Positions 34,993 through 44,469 of a stretch of DNA of 64,000 nt are shown here, piece by piece. The DNA lies in the NCBI GenBank assembly GCA_026391005.1, contig JAPLEV010000005.1:1-64000 (forward strand). The letters run 5' to 3'. Numbering within the stretch: position 1 is the stretch's first letter; the number at the start of each line of letters is the position of its first letter. The notes below the pieces were generated by a model that made no database searches, had not been told where the DNA came from, and saw only the letters and a program-made list of their open reading frames with translations. The translations under genes and the position numbers were made by a program. This DNA is from Flavobacteriia bacterium (GTDB lineage Bacteria > Bacteroidota > Bacteroidia > Flavobacteriales_D > Crocinitomicaceae).

Positions 34993-35490
34993 AATTCCTG
35001 TTGTTGAGTGCCCTATAACAAGATCAATTGTTTCTACGCATCCACCGTTTTTTAATACAATATCGGATCCTACAATATATTTTATAGATGATTTATCACT
35101 TTCTTTCGCATCGTAGTCTGCTCCCTTAACAAGAACGTCTGGCAAGATTGCTTCGATCGCAGACAAAGGTGTTGTGTCTTGAAAAAGAAGAACCGCGTCT
35201 ACAAATCCTAAGCCCGCGACAACACATTGCCTTGCATTTTCGTCATGAATGGGTCGATTTGGCGCTTTATTAAGCAGCCGAACAGAATCATCAGAATTTA
35301 AAGCAACAATCAAATGATTGCCTAGTGAAGCGGCTTTTGCCAAGTAGGTTACGTGTCCTAAATGAAGAATGTCAAAGCATCCGTTTGTAAAAACAATTTT
35401 TTCGTCATTTTGCTTCCATACTTTTACAAGCGCCATCACCATTTCTAGCGACACAATTTTTGATTTGGTAATTGACCAATGGTCTTGCAT
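34981..35490 (-). CDS. RfaE2/HldE-type nucleotidyltransferase
   Basis: The 169-residue protein is a cytidylyltransferase-fold enzyme with the T-N-G-C-F-D-I-L-H-L-G-H signature near residue 36 and the V-G-x-N-S-D-x-S-V-R equivalent A-L-N-S-D-D-S-V-R. It matches the adenylyltransferase half of HldE (RfaE domain II), which makes ADP-glycero-manno-heptose for lipopolysaccharide; the kinase half is absent, as in separate rfaE2 genes. It is preceded by panD on the same strand with a two-base gap. Its 3' end overlaps the lycopene cyclase gene by 12 bases. Confidence 0.9.
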   Translation of the reverse strand: MQDHWSITKSKIVSLEMVMALVKVWKQNDEKIVFTNGCFDILHLGHVTYLAKAASLGNHLIVALNSDDSVRLLNKAPNRPIHDENARQCVVAGLGFVDAVLLFQDTTPLSAIEAILPDVLVKGADYDAKESDKSSIKYIVGSDIVLKNGGCVETIDLVIGHSTTGILAK

Positions 35491-35492
35491 AG

Positions 35493-35846
35493 TTAGTGGT
35501 CTAATAAATTGGTCTTTTCATTTGGGAAAACAAGCGCAGGTTTAAACGTCTTCGCCTCTTCAAAATCCATTGTCCCATAACCAATAATAATAATAATGTC
35601 ATTTATTGCGACACGTCTAGCGGCAGGGCCATTTAAACAAATATTACCACTATTTACCAATCCTTTGATGACGTAGGTTTCAAGACGTTCTCCGTTGTTA
35701 AGATTAACAATTTGTACACGCTCTCCTTCAATTAAATTAGCAGCATTCATTAGTGCCTCATCAATTGTGATACTTCCTATATAGTCTAATTCGGCCTGCG
35801 TTACTCTTACTCGATGTATTTTAGATTTTAAAACTTGTATTTGCAT
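35493..35846 (-). CDS. panD: Aspartate 1-decarboxylase
   Basis: PanD converts aspartate to beta-alanine for pantothenate. The 117-residue proenzyme has the self-cleavage site Y22-I-G24-S25, where Ser25 becomes the pyruvoyl cofactor, plus K9 and H11 near the active site and the conserved N-G-E-R-L-E-T-Y segment. Length is typical. It lies between panC and the rfaE2-like gene on the minus strand; a perfect -7 box at 35865-35872 gives it its own promoter. Confidence 0.96.
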   Translation of the reverse strand: MQIQVLKSKIHRVRVTQAELDYIGSITIDEALMNAANLIEGERVQIVNLNNGERLETYVIKGLVNSGNICLNGPAARRVAINDIIIIIGYGTMDFEEAKTFKPALVFPNEKTNLLDH

Positions 35847-35864
35847 GTGTATATTTTATGAGCC

Positions 35865-35872
35865 CAAAATTA
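35865..35872 (-). promoter_or_regulatory. -7 box (TAATTTTG) of panD
   Basis: A perfect TAnnTTTG match on the minus strand lies 18 bases before the panD ATG, in the 37-base gap after panC, so panD can be transcribed apart from panC. Confidence 0.4.
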
Positions 35873-35883
35873 AGGCAAAACAA

Positions 35884-36729
35884 TTAATTGAGCATTAAAT
35901 TATCAATCAAACGAACCTTACCGCAATAAGCGGCAATGCAACAGATGCTTTTTTGTTCCCAATTATTAATTGGCACAAGTTCATCCGCCGAAACGATTTC
36001 AAGGTATTCTAGTTTCAAGGGGCCATTTTCAAAAAGCGAACTGGCCTCTGCTTTTAGTTCAGCAGGGGAAAGAGAATTGATTTTTTCTTTACATAGCTTG
36101 AGCGCTTCATAAATTAACGCTGCCTCGCGCCCTTCTTGTTCTGACAATAATGCATTTCTGCTGCTCATTGCCAAACCATTTTTACTTCTGTGTGTGGGGC
36201 AAGCAATTATTTTTACATCTTGTCCTAGAATTTGAACCATTTTTTTGACAATCAATACTTGTTGATAATCTTTATTTCCAAAATAAGCTTTGTTTGGTTT
36301 GATTAGGTTAAATAGTGCATTTACTACTTTTATTACACCAGTAAAATGCCCCGGCCGATAATGTCCCTCTAATAAATTGGCAATTTCCCCAACATTTAGG
36401 GTGTATTGTTCTTCGCCGTTTGGAAAAACGTCGTCAAAAGAAGGGCAGAAAACGATGATATTACCATGATTGGATAACAAGGAAAAGTCATTGGCTAAAG
36501 AACGAGGATAATTTTTTAAATCATTAGGGTTATTGAACTGTAATGGATTAACATAAATACTTACAACAACAATATCACATTCTTTTTTTGCTTGTTCGAC
36601 GAGGGATAGGTGTCCCTGATGCAGCGCCCCCATAGTTGGAACAAAACCGATTGTTTTTCCCACCTTTTTTTCAGCATTTAACTGCTCGATTAATAGCGAT
36701 CTCTTTTGAAAATGATTAATAGAAGGCAT
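35884..36729 (-). CDS. panC: Pantothenate synthetase
   Basis: PanC joins pantoate and beta-alanine using ATP. The 281-residue protein has the H-I-G-H-like motif in P-T-M-G-A-L-H-Q-G-H near residue 30, the G-Y-x-D-Q-Q-like stretch Y-F-G-N-K-D-Y-Q-Q near 148, and the K-M-S-K-S-like loop A-M-S-S-R-N near 187. The product of panD is its substrate, so the two genes supply one pathway. A -7 box lies at 36752-36759. Confidence 0.96.
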   Translation of the reverse strand: MPSINHFQKRSLLIEQLNAEKKVGKTIGFVPTMGALHQGHLSLVEQAKKECDIVVVSIYVNPLQFNNPNDLKNYPRSLANDFSLLSNHGNIIVFCPSFDDVFPNGEEQYTLNVGEIANLLEGHYRPGHFTGVIKVVNALFNLIKPNKAYFGNKDYQQVLIVKKMVQILGQDVKIIACPTHRSKNGLAMSSRNALLSEQEGREAALIYEALKLCKEKINSLSPAELKAEASSLFENGPLKLEYLEIVSADELVPINNWEQKSICCIAAYCGKVRLIDNLMLN

Positions 36730-36751
36730 TTTCTTAATGTGTTTTGAACCG

Positions 36752-36759
36752 CAAAGCTA
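36752..36759 (-). promoter_or_regulatory. -7 box (TAGCTTTG) of panC
   Basis: A perfect TAnnTTTG match on the minus strand, 22 bases before the panC ATG. Confidence 0.45.
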
Positions 36760-36790
36760 TTGGTTTTTATGAAAATCACGTAATTTATCG

Positions 36791-36798
36791 TACATTTG
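36791..36798 (+). promoter_or_regulatory. -7 box (TACATTTG) of the GT5-like/DUF4270/glmS genes
   Basis: A perfect TAnnTTTG match lies 29 bases before the ATG at 36828 and is divergent from the panC promoter. Confidence 0.45.
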
Positions 36799-36827
36799 TG
36801 CCGAATCATTACGAAAGCAAGCGCTAA

Positions 36828-37649
36828 ATGGAAAAAAAGAAAGTGTTATTTATTTCTCAGGAAATATGTCCCTTTTTACCAAAATCAGAGGTTTCTTCTC
36901 ATGCTAGAAGGCTACCTCAAATTACGCAAGAAGAAGGAAAGGAAATACGAGTTTTTACTCCGCGATACGGTGTTATCAATGAACGCAGACATCAATTACA
37001 CGAGGTAATACGCTTATCTGGTTTAAACATGTCCATAGATGACCAAGACCATCCTTTAATTATAAAGGTAGCTTCGGTATCTGCAGCAAAAATGCAGGTT
37101 TACTTTATAGATAATGATGATTATTTTAAAAGAAAATCAACACTTAGTGATGAAAATAATGTCTATTATCCAGATAACGACGAGCGCGCAATGTTTTTTT
37201 GTAGGGGTGTTTTAGAAACCGTAAAAAAATTAGGATGGCAGCCGGATGTTATTCACTGTAATGGTTGGTTTACTGGAATAATGGCACTTTACATAAAGTA
37301 TATTTACAGCAAAGACCCGCATTTTAAATCAACTAAGGTTATTTATAATTTATTTAACGAAGGAATAGACCAGTCCTGGGACCCAAGGTTTCCCGAAAAG
37401 CTAAAAAAAGACGGCTTTCCAACAAAATTAACAGACAGTTTGAAAGACACAAGTTTTATTAATATTACAAAAACGATAATTGACCATTGTGATGGACTTA
37501 GTATAGCAGAAGAGTCACTAACGCCAGCGCTTCAAACAATTTACGATTTGTCTTCGGCGCACAAAATGGGTCATGTTACCGAAGATGCAATGCCAAAAGA
37601 GCTATCCTCTTTTATAGATAAAGTGGTGAACGAACCTGTTTTAATTTAA
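36828..37649 (+). CDS. GT5-like glycogen/starch synthase N-terminal domain, probable pseudoenzyme
   Basis: The 273-residue protein aligns with the N-terminal half of glycogen synthase GlgA: V-L-F-I-S-Q-E-I-C-P-F-L at the start, F-T-P-R-Y-G near residue 45, and V-I-H-C-N-G-W near 143 where GlgA has H-D-W. The ADP-glucose-binding K-T-G-G-L loop is replaced by P-K-S-E-V-S-S, and the C-terminal Rossmann domain is missing (GlgA is about 477 residues). It is therefore unlikely to make glycogen. Genes of this size beside panC and DUF4270 are common in Bacteroidota, so this is a conserved family rather than decay. The DUF4270 gene follows after 16 bases. Confidence 0.85.
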   Translation: MEKKKVLFISQEICPFLPKSEVSSHARRLPQITQEEGKEIRVFTPRYGVINERRHQLHEVIRLSGLNMSIDDQDHPLIIKVASVSAAKMQVYFIDNDDYFKRKSTLSDENNVYYPDNDERAMFFCRGVLETVKKLGWQPDVIHCNGWFTGIMALYIKYIYSKDPHFKSTKVIYNLFNEGIDQSWDPRFPEKLKKDGFPTKLTDSLKDTSFINITKTIIDHCDGLSIAEESLTPALQTIYDLSSAHKMGHVTEDAMPKELSSFIDKVVNEPVLI

Positions 37650-37665
37650 CCTTAGGTTGATTTTT

Positions 37666-38961
37666 ATGAAACCAATCTGTTTCTACAATCTGTTTTTTAT
37701 TATCCTATCAATATTCTTAACAACTTCGTGTAAGAAAAAGGAGAATTCATTAGGTAAGAACATATTAGATAATGGAGTATACCTTTATGGTACAACTACC
37801 GATACTTTTGACATAATAGCGTATTCAATTGCTGAGGATTCAATTAATACTGACAATGCTGCAAATGTCGTGTTGGGAAGCTACAACGACCCCGTATTTG
37901 GAGCATTTAATGCGTCTTTTTATACTCAAATACGCTTAGCGGGAATTGATCCGAATTTTGGGGATCCAGCAACAATTATAATCGATTCATTTGTTTTGTC
38001 ACTAAAGTATGCTGGATATTATGGCGACCTAAAGCCACAAACATTTGAAGTTTATGAGCTGAACGAGGACCTCAACATTGACTCTACTTATTACGCATTT
38101 ACTACGAAGGCCATAAAACCAACGAATCTCGTTGAGTCTGGATCGGGCACCATAACACCAGACCCGTTAAACAAAACCATTGTTGGTGGCGATAGTTTAA
38201 GCCCACAGCTAAGGATTCGTCTTGACACCAGCTTAGCCAAAACATTAATAAATGAAGCGACGAATGGCGGCACAACATTTTCAAGCAATGAAGCGTTTTT
38301 AAGTTATTTTAAAGGCTTGAAAATCCAAACAAATAATGGAAATCAAGCCTCAGGAAATGGTGGGGTATTTTATTTTAATTTAAGTGATCCAGCCACTAAA
38401 ATGACGGTTTATTTTCGTCAGGCCGGCTTAAAAAAAACCTATGATTTGCTAATTAACAGTTCTTGTGCTGATTTTACCCATATCGATAAAGATTATACAG
38501 GAACACCAATTGATCAAATTTTGCAAGACAGCACGATGGGTAATATGGCGTTCTATGCACAAGCGTTTAATTTGCGTGCCATTGTAAAAATACCGGGATT
38601 AAACACCCTTGTTAAAAAAAACAAATTAATTCATCGTGCGGATTTACATTTGCCGATTCAATTTCAGAATAATTATCGTTACAAGCCAGGGCTTAATATT
38701 TCTGTTGCTACTCGAATAAAAGAAACAGAAACCGCCTATACCAACCTTGGTGTCCTTGGTGTTTTAGATGATTTCAATAAAGAATTTAATATTGATATTA
38801 AACAATACGTTCAAGCGATTTCAAACGAGGACATTGAAAACACAGGAATAATTCTTTCCCCAAGGTATTTTATTAATTCAGCGGAACGTATTATTTTTAA
38901 CGGAAAAAACACAAACAATAAATTTGCGCCCCGCTTAGTAGTAACCTATACAACCTATTAG
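37666..38961 (+). CDS. DUF4270-family lipoprotein
   Basis: The 431-residue protein has a signal sequence ending in the lipobox-like T-T-S-C-K-K-K, and continues with the DUF4270 pattern (G-x-x-I-L-D, Y-x-D-P-x-F-G near residue 80, and F-A-P-R-L-V-V-T-Y at the C-terminus). Such proteins are surface lipoproteins of unknown function. I chose the ATG at 37666; an in-frame TTG nine bases earlier is less likely. It stands between the GT5-like gene and glmS, three bases before glmS, an order frequent in Bacteroidota. Confidence 0.9.
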   Translation: MKPICFYNLFFIILSIFLTTSCKKKENSLGKNILDNGVYLYGTTTDTFDIIAYSIAEDSINTDNAANVVLGSYNDPVFGAFNASFYTQIRLAGIDPNFGDPATIIIDSFVLSLKYAGYYGDLKPQTFEVYELNEDLNIDSTYYAFTTKAIKPTNLVESGSGTITPDPLNKTIVGGDSLSPQLRIRLDTSLAKTLINEATNGGTTFSSNEAFLSYFKGLKIQTNNGNQASGNGGVFYFNLSDPATKMTVYFRQAGLKKTYDLLINSSCADFTHIDKDYTGTPIDQILQDSTMGNMAFYAQAFNLRAIVKIPGLNTLVKKNKLIHRADLHLPIQFQNNYRYKPGLNISVATRIKETETAYTNLGVLGVLDDFNKEFNIDIKQYVQAISNEDIENTGIILSPRYFINSAERIIFNGKNTNNKFAPRLVVTYTTY

Positions 38962-38964
38962 ATT

Positions 38965-40809
38965 ATGTGTGGAATTGTGGCTTACATTGGAAAAAAAGAC
39001 GCATTTCCAATAATAATAAAAGGGCTAAAACGCCTTGAATATCGTGGGTATGACAGTGCTGGCGTTGCCCTAATTGATAATGGCCAATTGAACATCTATA
39101 AATGCGCTGGTAAGGTTGCCAACCTCGAGGCATTTATTTCAGAAAAAAACGCAGAAGGCACCATCGGAATTGGCCACACACGTTGGGCCACACACGGTCC
39201 ACCAACAGATGTTAATGCTCACCCGCACGTTTCCATGGACGGGTCTTTAGCACTAATTCACAATGGAATAATTGAGAACTACGATTCACTTAAACAAGAA
39301 TTAATAAAACAAGGGTATGTTTTCAAAAGTGAAACAGACACAGAAGTACTTGTTCATTTAGTAGATAACATTAGCAAAAAAGAAAAAGTGTGGTTTGGCG
39401 AAGCCTTACGTATGGCGCTCTCACATGTAGTTGGCGCTTACGCGATTGTGGCTATTTCAAAAGATTTCCCCAATCAAATGGTGGCAGCAAGAAAAAGCAG
39501 CCCACTTGTTGTAGGAATCGGTGAGGATGGAGACTTTTATTTAGCTTCTGATGCAACACCAATTGTGGAGTATACGAAGCAGGTTGTCTACTTGGAAGAT
39601 GAAGAAATTGCTGTAATTAAATTTGGAGAAGAGTTAAAGCTATTCAGCATTAATGACGAAGAAAAAAGACCTTACATACAGCAATTAGAAATGGAACTTG
39701 AGGCCTTGGAAAAAGGCGGGTATGAGCATTTCATGTTAAAAGAAATTCATGAACAGCCGAGGTCAATTCAAGATTGTTTGCGTGGTCGTTTAAATGCACA
39801 AGAAGGAAGGGTTACCCTGGGGGGAATTAAGGATTATGAACAAAAAATGATTCAAGCGAATCGCTTAATTCTTGTTGCTTGTGGAACCTCATGGCACGCA
39901 GCACTAGTGGGAGAATATTTAATCGAAGACCTGGCAAGAATTAATGTAGAAGTGGAGTATGCCAGTGAATTTAGATACCGAAATCCTATATTAAGTGAAA
40001 ATGATGTTGTTATTGCGATTTCACAATCAGGAGAAACCGCCGACACGATGGCAGCCTTAGAATTAGCAAAATCAAAAGGGGCAACCATATTGGGAATTTG
40101 TAACGTGGTAGGGTCTTCCATTTCGCGCATAACAGACGCAGGATCCTATACACACGCAGGTCCAGAGATAGGAGTCGCATCAACAAAAGCCTTTACCGCT
40201 CAAGTAACCCTTCTGACACTTGTGGCCTTGTCTTTGGCGCATAAAAAAGGATCCATTTCGGAAACCGACTTTAGAATTTTATTAACAGAATTGGAAGCAA
40301 TCCCCGAAAAAGTTAAAAAAGTACTCGAGACAAACGCGAAGATTGAGCAAATCGCCTTGGAATACAAAGATGCCACCAATGCCCTATATTTAGGGAGGGG
40401 GAGCTCTTTTCCAGTAGCATTAGAAGGCGCTTTAAAACTCAAAGAAATTTCCTACATACATGCGGAGGGGTATCCAGCAGCAGAAATGAAACACGGCCCA
40501 ATTGCCCTTATCGATGAAAACATGCCGGTGTTCGTTATTGCCACCAAGGGGAATTCCTACGAAAAAGTAGTTTCTAATATTCAAGAAGTAAAGGCCCGAA
40601 AAGGAAAAATAATAGCCATCGTAACAGAGGGCGATACTCAGGTAAGGGAAATGGCAGACCACGTCATAGAAATCCCAGAAACGAATGAAATATTAGTGCC
40701 TTTACTGGCGACTATTCCGTTCCAATTACTTTCTTATCACATTGCTGTTATGCGAAACTGTAACGTTGACCAACCGCGCAATTTAGCGAAGTCGGTTACG
40801 GTGGAGTAA
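38965..40809 (+). CDS. glmS: Glutamine-fructose-6-phosphate aminotransferase
   Basis: GlmS makes glucosamine-6-phosphate, the first step to UDP-GlcNAc for peptidoglycan and LPS. The 614-residue enzyme has the N-terminal glutaminase nucleophile Cys2 (M-C-G-I-V-A-Y-I-G), the R-G-Y-D-S-A-G motif, and two SIS isomerase domains with S-Q-S-G-E-T near residue 352 and the C-terminal K-S-V-T-V-E. Length matches E. coli GlmS (609). No glmS riboswitch is possible in the three-base gap upstream. Confidence 0.97.
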   Translation: MCGIVAYIGKKDAFPIIIKGLKRLEYRGYDSAGVALIDNGQLNIYKCAGKVANLEAFISEKNAEGTIGIGHTRWATHGPPTDVNAHPHVSMDGSLALIHNGIIENYDSLKQELIKQGYVFKSETDTEVLVHLVDNISKKEKVWFGEALRMALSHVVGAYAIVAISKDFPNQMVAARKSSPLVVGIGEDGDFYLASDATPIVEYTKQVVYLEDEEIAVIKFGEELKLFSINDEEKRPYIQQLEMELEALEKGGYEHFMLKEIHEQPRSIQDCLRGRLNAQEGRVTLGGIKDYEQKMIQANRLILVACGTSWHAALVGEYLIEDLARINVEVEYASEFRYRNPILSENDVVIAISQSGETADTMAALELAKSKGATILGICNVVGSSISRITDAGSYTHAGPEIGVASTKAFTAQVTLLTLVALSLAHKKGSISETDFRILLTELEAIPEKVKKVLETNAKIEQIALEYKDATNALYLGRGSSFPVALEGALKLKEISYIHAEGYPAAEMKHGPIALIDENMPVFVIATKGNSYEKVVSNIQEVKARKGKIIAIVTEGDTQVREMADHVIEIPETNEILVPLLATIPFQLLSYHIAVMRNCNVDQPRNLAKSVTVE

Positions 40810-40816
40810 TAATTAA

Positions 40817-41464
40817 TTATCCGGGATAAAACCAATTACAACAAAAGGTCGTAGTAAAAGCCAACAGCCATCCTGAGTATACCTCAATTGGAAGGTGCTT
40901 ATTTAAAAACAGCCTTGCAGAGATGGTTAATCCTGAAGCGAGAAAAGCAAGCGAGATGAGTAGTAATGGTGCGTTTGTATGAACAAGAAAAAATGCGATT
41001 AAATACCCGCACAAAATACCACCACCTCCGGCATGCATGGATATTTTTATCCAACGATTGATGAACATAAACAAAGCGGTAACTAAGGCCCCGGAAAGTG
41101 GCAGCGCATAAAAATATTTTGGTAAAAGGTTATTTGGTGCCTTGTAAAGAAATAAAAGAAAAAGGATAATACAATAGGCAAACATGATCAGTAACGGGAC
41201 GTTACGCTCCCGAGCATTCTCCATATCGATTGTGCTAATAATTTTTCGTTGGTGTAGCATTACAAAGGAAATGCCTGGTGCCGCACAACTAAAAACAAAG
41301 AACATCCAAAATAATTGTGATTTAATGGCACTTGGCAAATTAAACATCGTACTTGCTGAATACTTTATAGGCTCCGCCTCCCAATACAAACTTATTAACA
41401 AGCCATATACTGGCATTAATAGTGGTAAAAAAACCCATGATAGTATGTGTGAAGCAACCCTCAT
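40817..41464 (-). CDS. PAP2-like integral membrane protein
   Basis: The 215-residue protein has six predicted helices. Its second half resembles the PAP2 phosphatase core: K-I-S-M-H-A-G-G-G-G near residue 143 corresponds to the S-x-H motif, and a second region with E-V-Y-S-G-W near 193 corresponds to the third motif. The first PAP2 motif is not clear, so enzymatic activity is uncertain. It begins three bases after rpoN on the minus strand, so it is in the rpoN transcript. PAP2 proteins act on lipid phosphates. Confidence 0.65.
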   Translation of the reverse strand: MRVASHILSWVFLPLLMPVYGLLISLYWEAEPIKYSASTMFNLPSAIKSQLFWMFFVFSCAAPGISFVMLHQRKIISTIDMENARERNVPLLIMFAYCIILFLLFLYKAPNNLLPKYFYALPLSGALVTALFMFINRWIKISMHAGGGGILCGYLIAFFLVHTNAPLLLISLAFLASGLTISARLFLNKHLPIEVYSGWLLAFTTTFCCNWFYPG

Positions 41465-41467
41465 CTT

Positions 41468-42904
41468 TTAAAGTTTTTTGCGCATTCGTGCCACAGGAAG
41501 ATTTAATTGCTCTCTGTATTTTGCAACCGTCCGCCTTGCAATATTATAACCTTTGTCATTTAAAACAGCCATTAATTTTTCGTCCGGCAAAGGATTTCGT
41601 TTGTCTTCATTTTCTATGGCATTTAATAAAATTTGTTTTACTTCCCTCGTCGACACCTCTTCCCCAGAATCAGTAGAAAGCGACTCAGAAAAAAAATATT
41701 TTAATGGAAACACACCAAAGGTAGTCTGAATATACTTGCTATTAGCAACTCGAGAAATGGTTGATATATCAAGACTTATAATTTCAGCAATATCTTTTAA
41801 AATCATCGGTCTTAACTTTGTTTCATCCCCAGAAAGAAAAAACCGTTCTTGGTAACGCAAGATAGCGGTCATCGTTAGTAAAAGTGTTTGTTGCCGTTGC
41901 TTGATGGCGTCAATAAACCACATTGCGCTGTCAACTTTATGTTTTACAAATGTAACCGCTTGCTTATCAGATTTTGATGTTTTTGCACCCTCTGAATAAG
42001 CGCGGAGCATTGTTTCATACTCTTTGCTAATTTTCAATTCAGGTGCATTTCTACTATTGAGTGTAAGTTCGAGTTCCCCTTCGTTTTCTATTAGAAGAAA
42101 GTCTGGAATAATTTGTTGGTAATTTTTGGCTGAGTCTTTCATCGAGCCACCAGGCTTTGGATTTAGCTTTAAGATTTCATTTATTGCCCCCTTTAATTCC
42201 TCATCACTTATTGCTAATTTCTTTGCAATTTTATCGTAATGTTTTTTAGTGAAACCCTCGAAAAAATCTTCTAGTATGATTTTGGCTCTTGCTCGATTTA
42301 TTGAATTATCTTGCCGCCGATTAATTTGAATTAATAAACATTCACGTAAATTTCTTGCCCCAATTCCCGCGGGATCTAAAGATTGTATTGCAAATAATAC
42401 CGCCTCAATTTCCGTTTCGTTTGAATCAATATTTAAAGAAAAAGCAAGGTCATCCACAATCGCATTTATCTCTCGTCCGAGATAACCGGATTCATCAAGG
42501 TTGCCAATGAGAAGATCAGCAATGATAAATTGCTTATCATTGAGAATTAGCAAATGTAGCTGTTCATTGAGTTTTTCTTGGAAACTTTGCTCTCCGGAAA
42601 GAGGAATAACTCTTTCTTCATCATCTTTAGACTTATTATTTGCCTGTGTTTTGTAATCAGCAACATCCTCATCAAAATAATCCGAAAGATCAAATTCATC
42701 CTCGTTCTCCTCTTCAAACTCACTTTCTTCCTGAAAATCATCTTCTTCATCAGCCCCCTCCTCTAGGGCAGGGTTTTCTTCCAACTCTTGCTTAATTCGC
42801 TGGTCGAGTTCCAGTGTAGGCACTTGTAACAATTTCATTAATTGAATTTGTTGAGGCGATAGCCGCTGTTCGGTTTTTTGAGTAAGATATTGTTTCAGCG
42901 CCAT
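41468..42904 (-). CDS. rpoN: RNA polymerase sigma-54 factor
   Basis: RpoN directs RNA polymerase to -24/-12 promoters activated by bacterial enhancer-binding proteins. The 478-residue protein has the glutamine-rich region I start (L-T-Q-K-T-E-Q-R-L-S-P-Q-Q-I-Q), an acidic stretch (residues about 49-85, mostly D and E), the core-binding region and the RpoN box A-R-R-T-V-A-K-Y-R-E near the C-terminus. Length is normal. It lies 10 bases after asnS on the same strand. No enhancer-binding partner is visible in the window. Confidence 0.96.
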   Translation of the reverse strand: MALKQYLTQKTEQRLSPQQIQLMKLLQVPTLELDQRIKQELEENPALEEGADEEDDFQEESEFEEENEDEFDLSDYFDEDVADYKTQANNKSKDDEERVIPLSGEQSFQEKLNEQLHLLILNDKQFIIADLLIGNLDESGYLGREINAIVDDLAFSLNIDSNETEIEAVLFAIQSLDPAGIGARNLRECLLIQINRRQDNSINRARAKIILEDFFEGFTKKHYDKIAKKLAISDEELKGAINEILKLNPKPGGSMKDSAKNYQQIIPDFLLIENEGELELTLNSRNAPELKISKEYETMLRAYSEGAKTSKSDKQAVTFVKHKVDSAMWFIDAIKQRQQTLLLTMTAILRYQERFFLSGDETKLRPMILKDIAEIISLDISTISRVANSKYIQTTFGVFPLKYFFSESLSTDSGEEVSTREVKQILLNAIENEDKRNPLPDEKLMAVLNDKGYNIARRTVAKYREQLNLPVARMRKKL

Positions 42905-42914
42905 ATTGTTTTAA

Positions 42915-44363
42915 TTAGAAAGAGGCATTTAAAGGCGTTCTTGGAAAGGGGATAACATCTCTTATGTTGGTCATTCCTGTTACGAACATAATCATCCTTT
43001 CAAATCCCAAGCCAAAACCAGCATGTGGAACCGTTCCCAACTTTCTTGTTTGCAAATACCACCAAAGTTCCTCTTCGGGAATATTGAAGGCTTTACATTT
43101 TTCTAATAAAACATCGTATCGTTCTTCGCGTTGTGATCCACCAACAATTTCACCTATTCCAGGAAACAAAACATCCATGGCAGCCACGGTTTTGTTATCA
43201 TCGTTTTGTCGCATGTAAAAAGCTTTTATTTCAGCGGGATAATCGCTTAAAATAACAGGGCATTTAAATTCTTTTTCTACTAAATAACGCTCATGTTCAC
43301 TTTGTAAATCAATTCCCCATTGAATAGGGAATTTAAACTTTTTCTTTTTGTGGTGATTTGAGTTTAATAAAACAGTAATAGCTTCCGTATACGTCAATCG
43401 TTTAAATGGATTCTCTATCACAAAATTTAGCCGTTCAATTAATCCAATTTCATTGCGTTCACTTTCTGGTTTTTGACTTTGCTCTTGCTTTTCACGCTGA
43501 TCTAAAAACTGAAGATCTTCTTGACAATTTTCAATAACATAGGAACAGATGTACTTTAAAAAATCTTCTGTTAAATCCATATTGTCCTTCAAGTCATTAA
43601 AAGCAACCTCGGGCTCAATCATCCAAAATTCTGCAAGGTGCCTTGAAGTATTAGAGTTTTCTGCACGGAATGTTGGACCAAAGGTATACACTTGTCCGAG
43701 AGCCAATGCAGCTAATTCTGCTTCCAATTGTCCTGAAACGGTTAGGTTTACAGGCTTTCCAAAAAAATCTTGCTTGTAATCCACATTTCCATCGGAATCT
43801 AGCGGTGGCGACAAGGGGTCTAGGGTAGAAACATGAAACATTTCTCCAGCGCCTTCAGCGTCAGATCCTGTTATTATAGGTGTGTGTAAATAATAAAACC
43901 CTTTTTCATGGAAATAATGATGAATGGCATAGGCGACGTTGTGTCGAATTCTAAATACTGCACTGAATGTATTGGTTCTGAAGCGCAAGTGAGCCTGTTC
44001 CCTTAATAATTCAAGGCTATGTTTTTTGGGCTGCAAGACGGTCTTTTGAACTTCGTCTGGATGCGCAGCGCCTATAATTTCGATGGCATCTGCTTGTAAT
44101 TCTACGGACTGTCCCGTCCCAATCGAAGCAACCAATATTCCCGAAACGGAAACGGCAGCGGCGGTGGTGATTTGGTTAATTATTCCTTCATCATACTTTT
44201 CAAAGTCAATGACAGCTTGAATGTTTGATAAACACGAACCATCGTTAATTTGAATAAAACGATTACTTCTAAAAGCTCTTACCCACCCCTTGACAGTAAT
44301 TCGTTGTCCAATGAGCAATTGCCCTTCATTACTTAAAATGTATTTTATTTTTATGCGACTCAT
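42915..44363 (-). CDS. asnS: Asparaginyl-tRNA synthetase
   Basis: AsnS charges tRNA-Asn. It has the N-terminal OB-fold anticodon-binding domain (G-W-V-R-A-F-R, near 25), the class II motif 2 ([11 protein letters not shown] near 236) and motif 3 (G-L-G-F-E-R near the C-terminus). The 482-residue form starts M-S-R-I-K. An in-frame TTG at 44387 would add eight residues but lies upstream of a perfect -7 box, so the ATG at 44363 is chosen. It is the first gene of the asnS-rpoN-PAP2-like set. Confidence 0.96.
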   Translation of the reverse strand: MSRIKIKYILSNEGQLLIGQRITVKGWVRAFRSNRFIQINDGSCLSNIQAVIDFEKYDEGIINQITTAAAVSVSGILVASIGTGQSVELQADAIEIIGAAHPDEVQKTVLQPKKHSLELLREQAHLRFRTNTFSAVFRIRHNVAYAIHHYFHEKGFYYLHTPIITGSDAEGAGEMFHVSTLDPLSPPLDSDGNVDYKQDFFGKPVNLTVSGQLEAELAALALGQVYTFGPTFRAENSNTSRHLAEFWMIEPEVAFNDLKDNMDLTEDFLKYICSYVIENCQEDLQFLDQREKQEQSQKPESERNEIGLIERLNFVIENPFKRLTYTEAITVLLNSNHHKKKKFKFPIQWGIDLQSEHERYLVEKEFKCPVILSDYPAEIKAFYMRQNDDNKTVAAMDVLFPGIGEIVGGSQREERYDVLLEKCKAFNIPEEELWWYLQTRKLGTVPHAGFGLGFERMIMFVTGMTNIRDVIPFPRTPLNASF

Positions 44364-44368
44364 AGATG

Positions 44369-44376
44369 CAAAAATA
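44369..44376 (-). promoter_or_regulatory. -7 box (TATTTTTG) of asnS
   Basis: A perfect TAnnTTTG match on the minus strand ends five bases before the ATG at 44363, predicting a leaderless asnS mRNA and ruling out the upstream TTG start. Confidence 0.5.
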
Positions 44377-44469
44377 ATGCATTTCAAAGAATAGCCCTAT
44401 CGAATTATCTCAAAAAGCAGATAATTAAAATGGAATTATTACATTAGTGCAAAAAATTGAAACAAACGA

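Noticed and set aside
38962-38964. glmS riboswitch upstream of glmS
   Set aside because: Only three bases separate it from the DUF4270 gene, leaving no room for a ribozyme.
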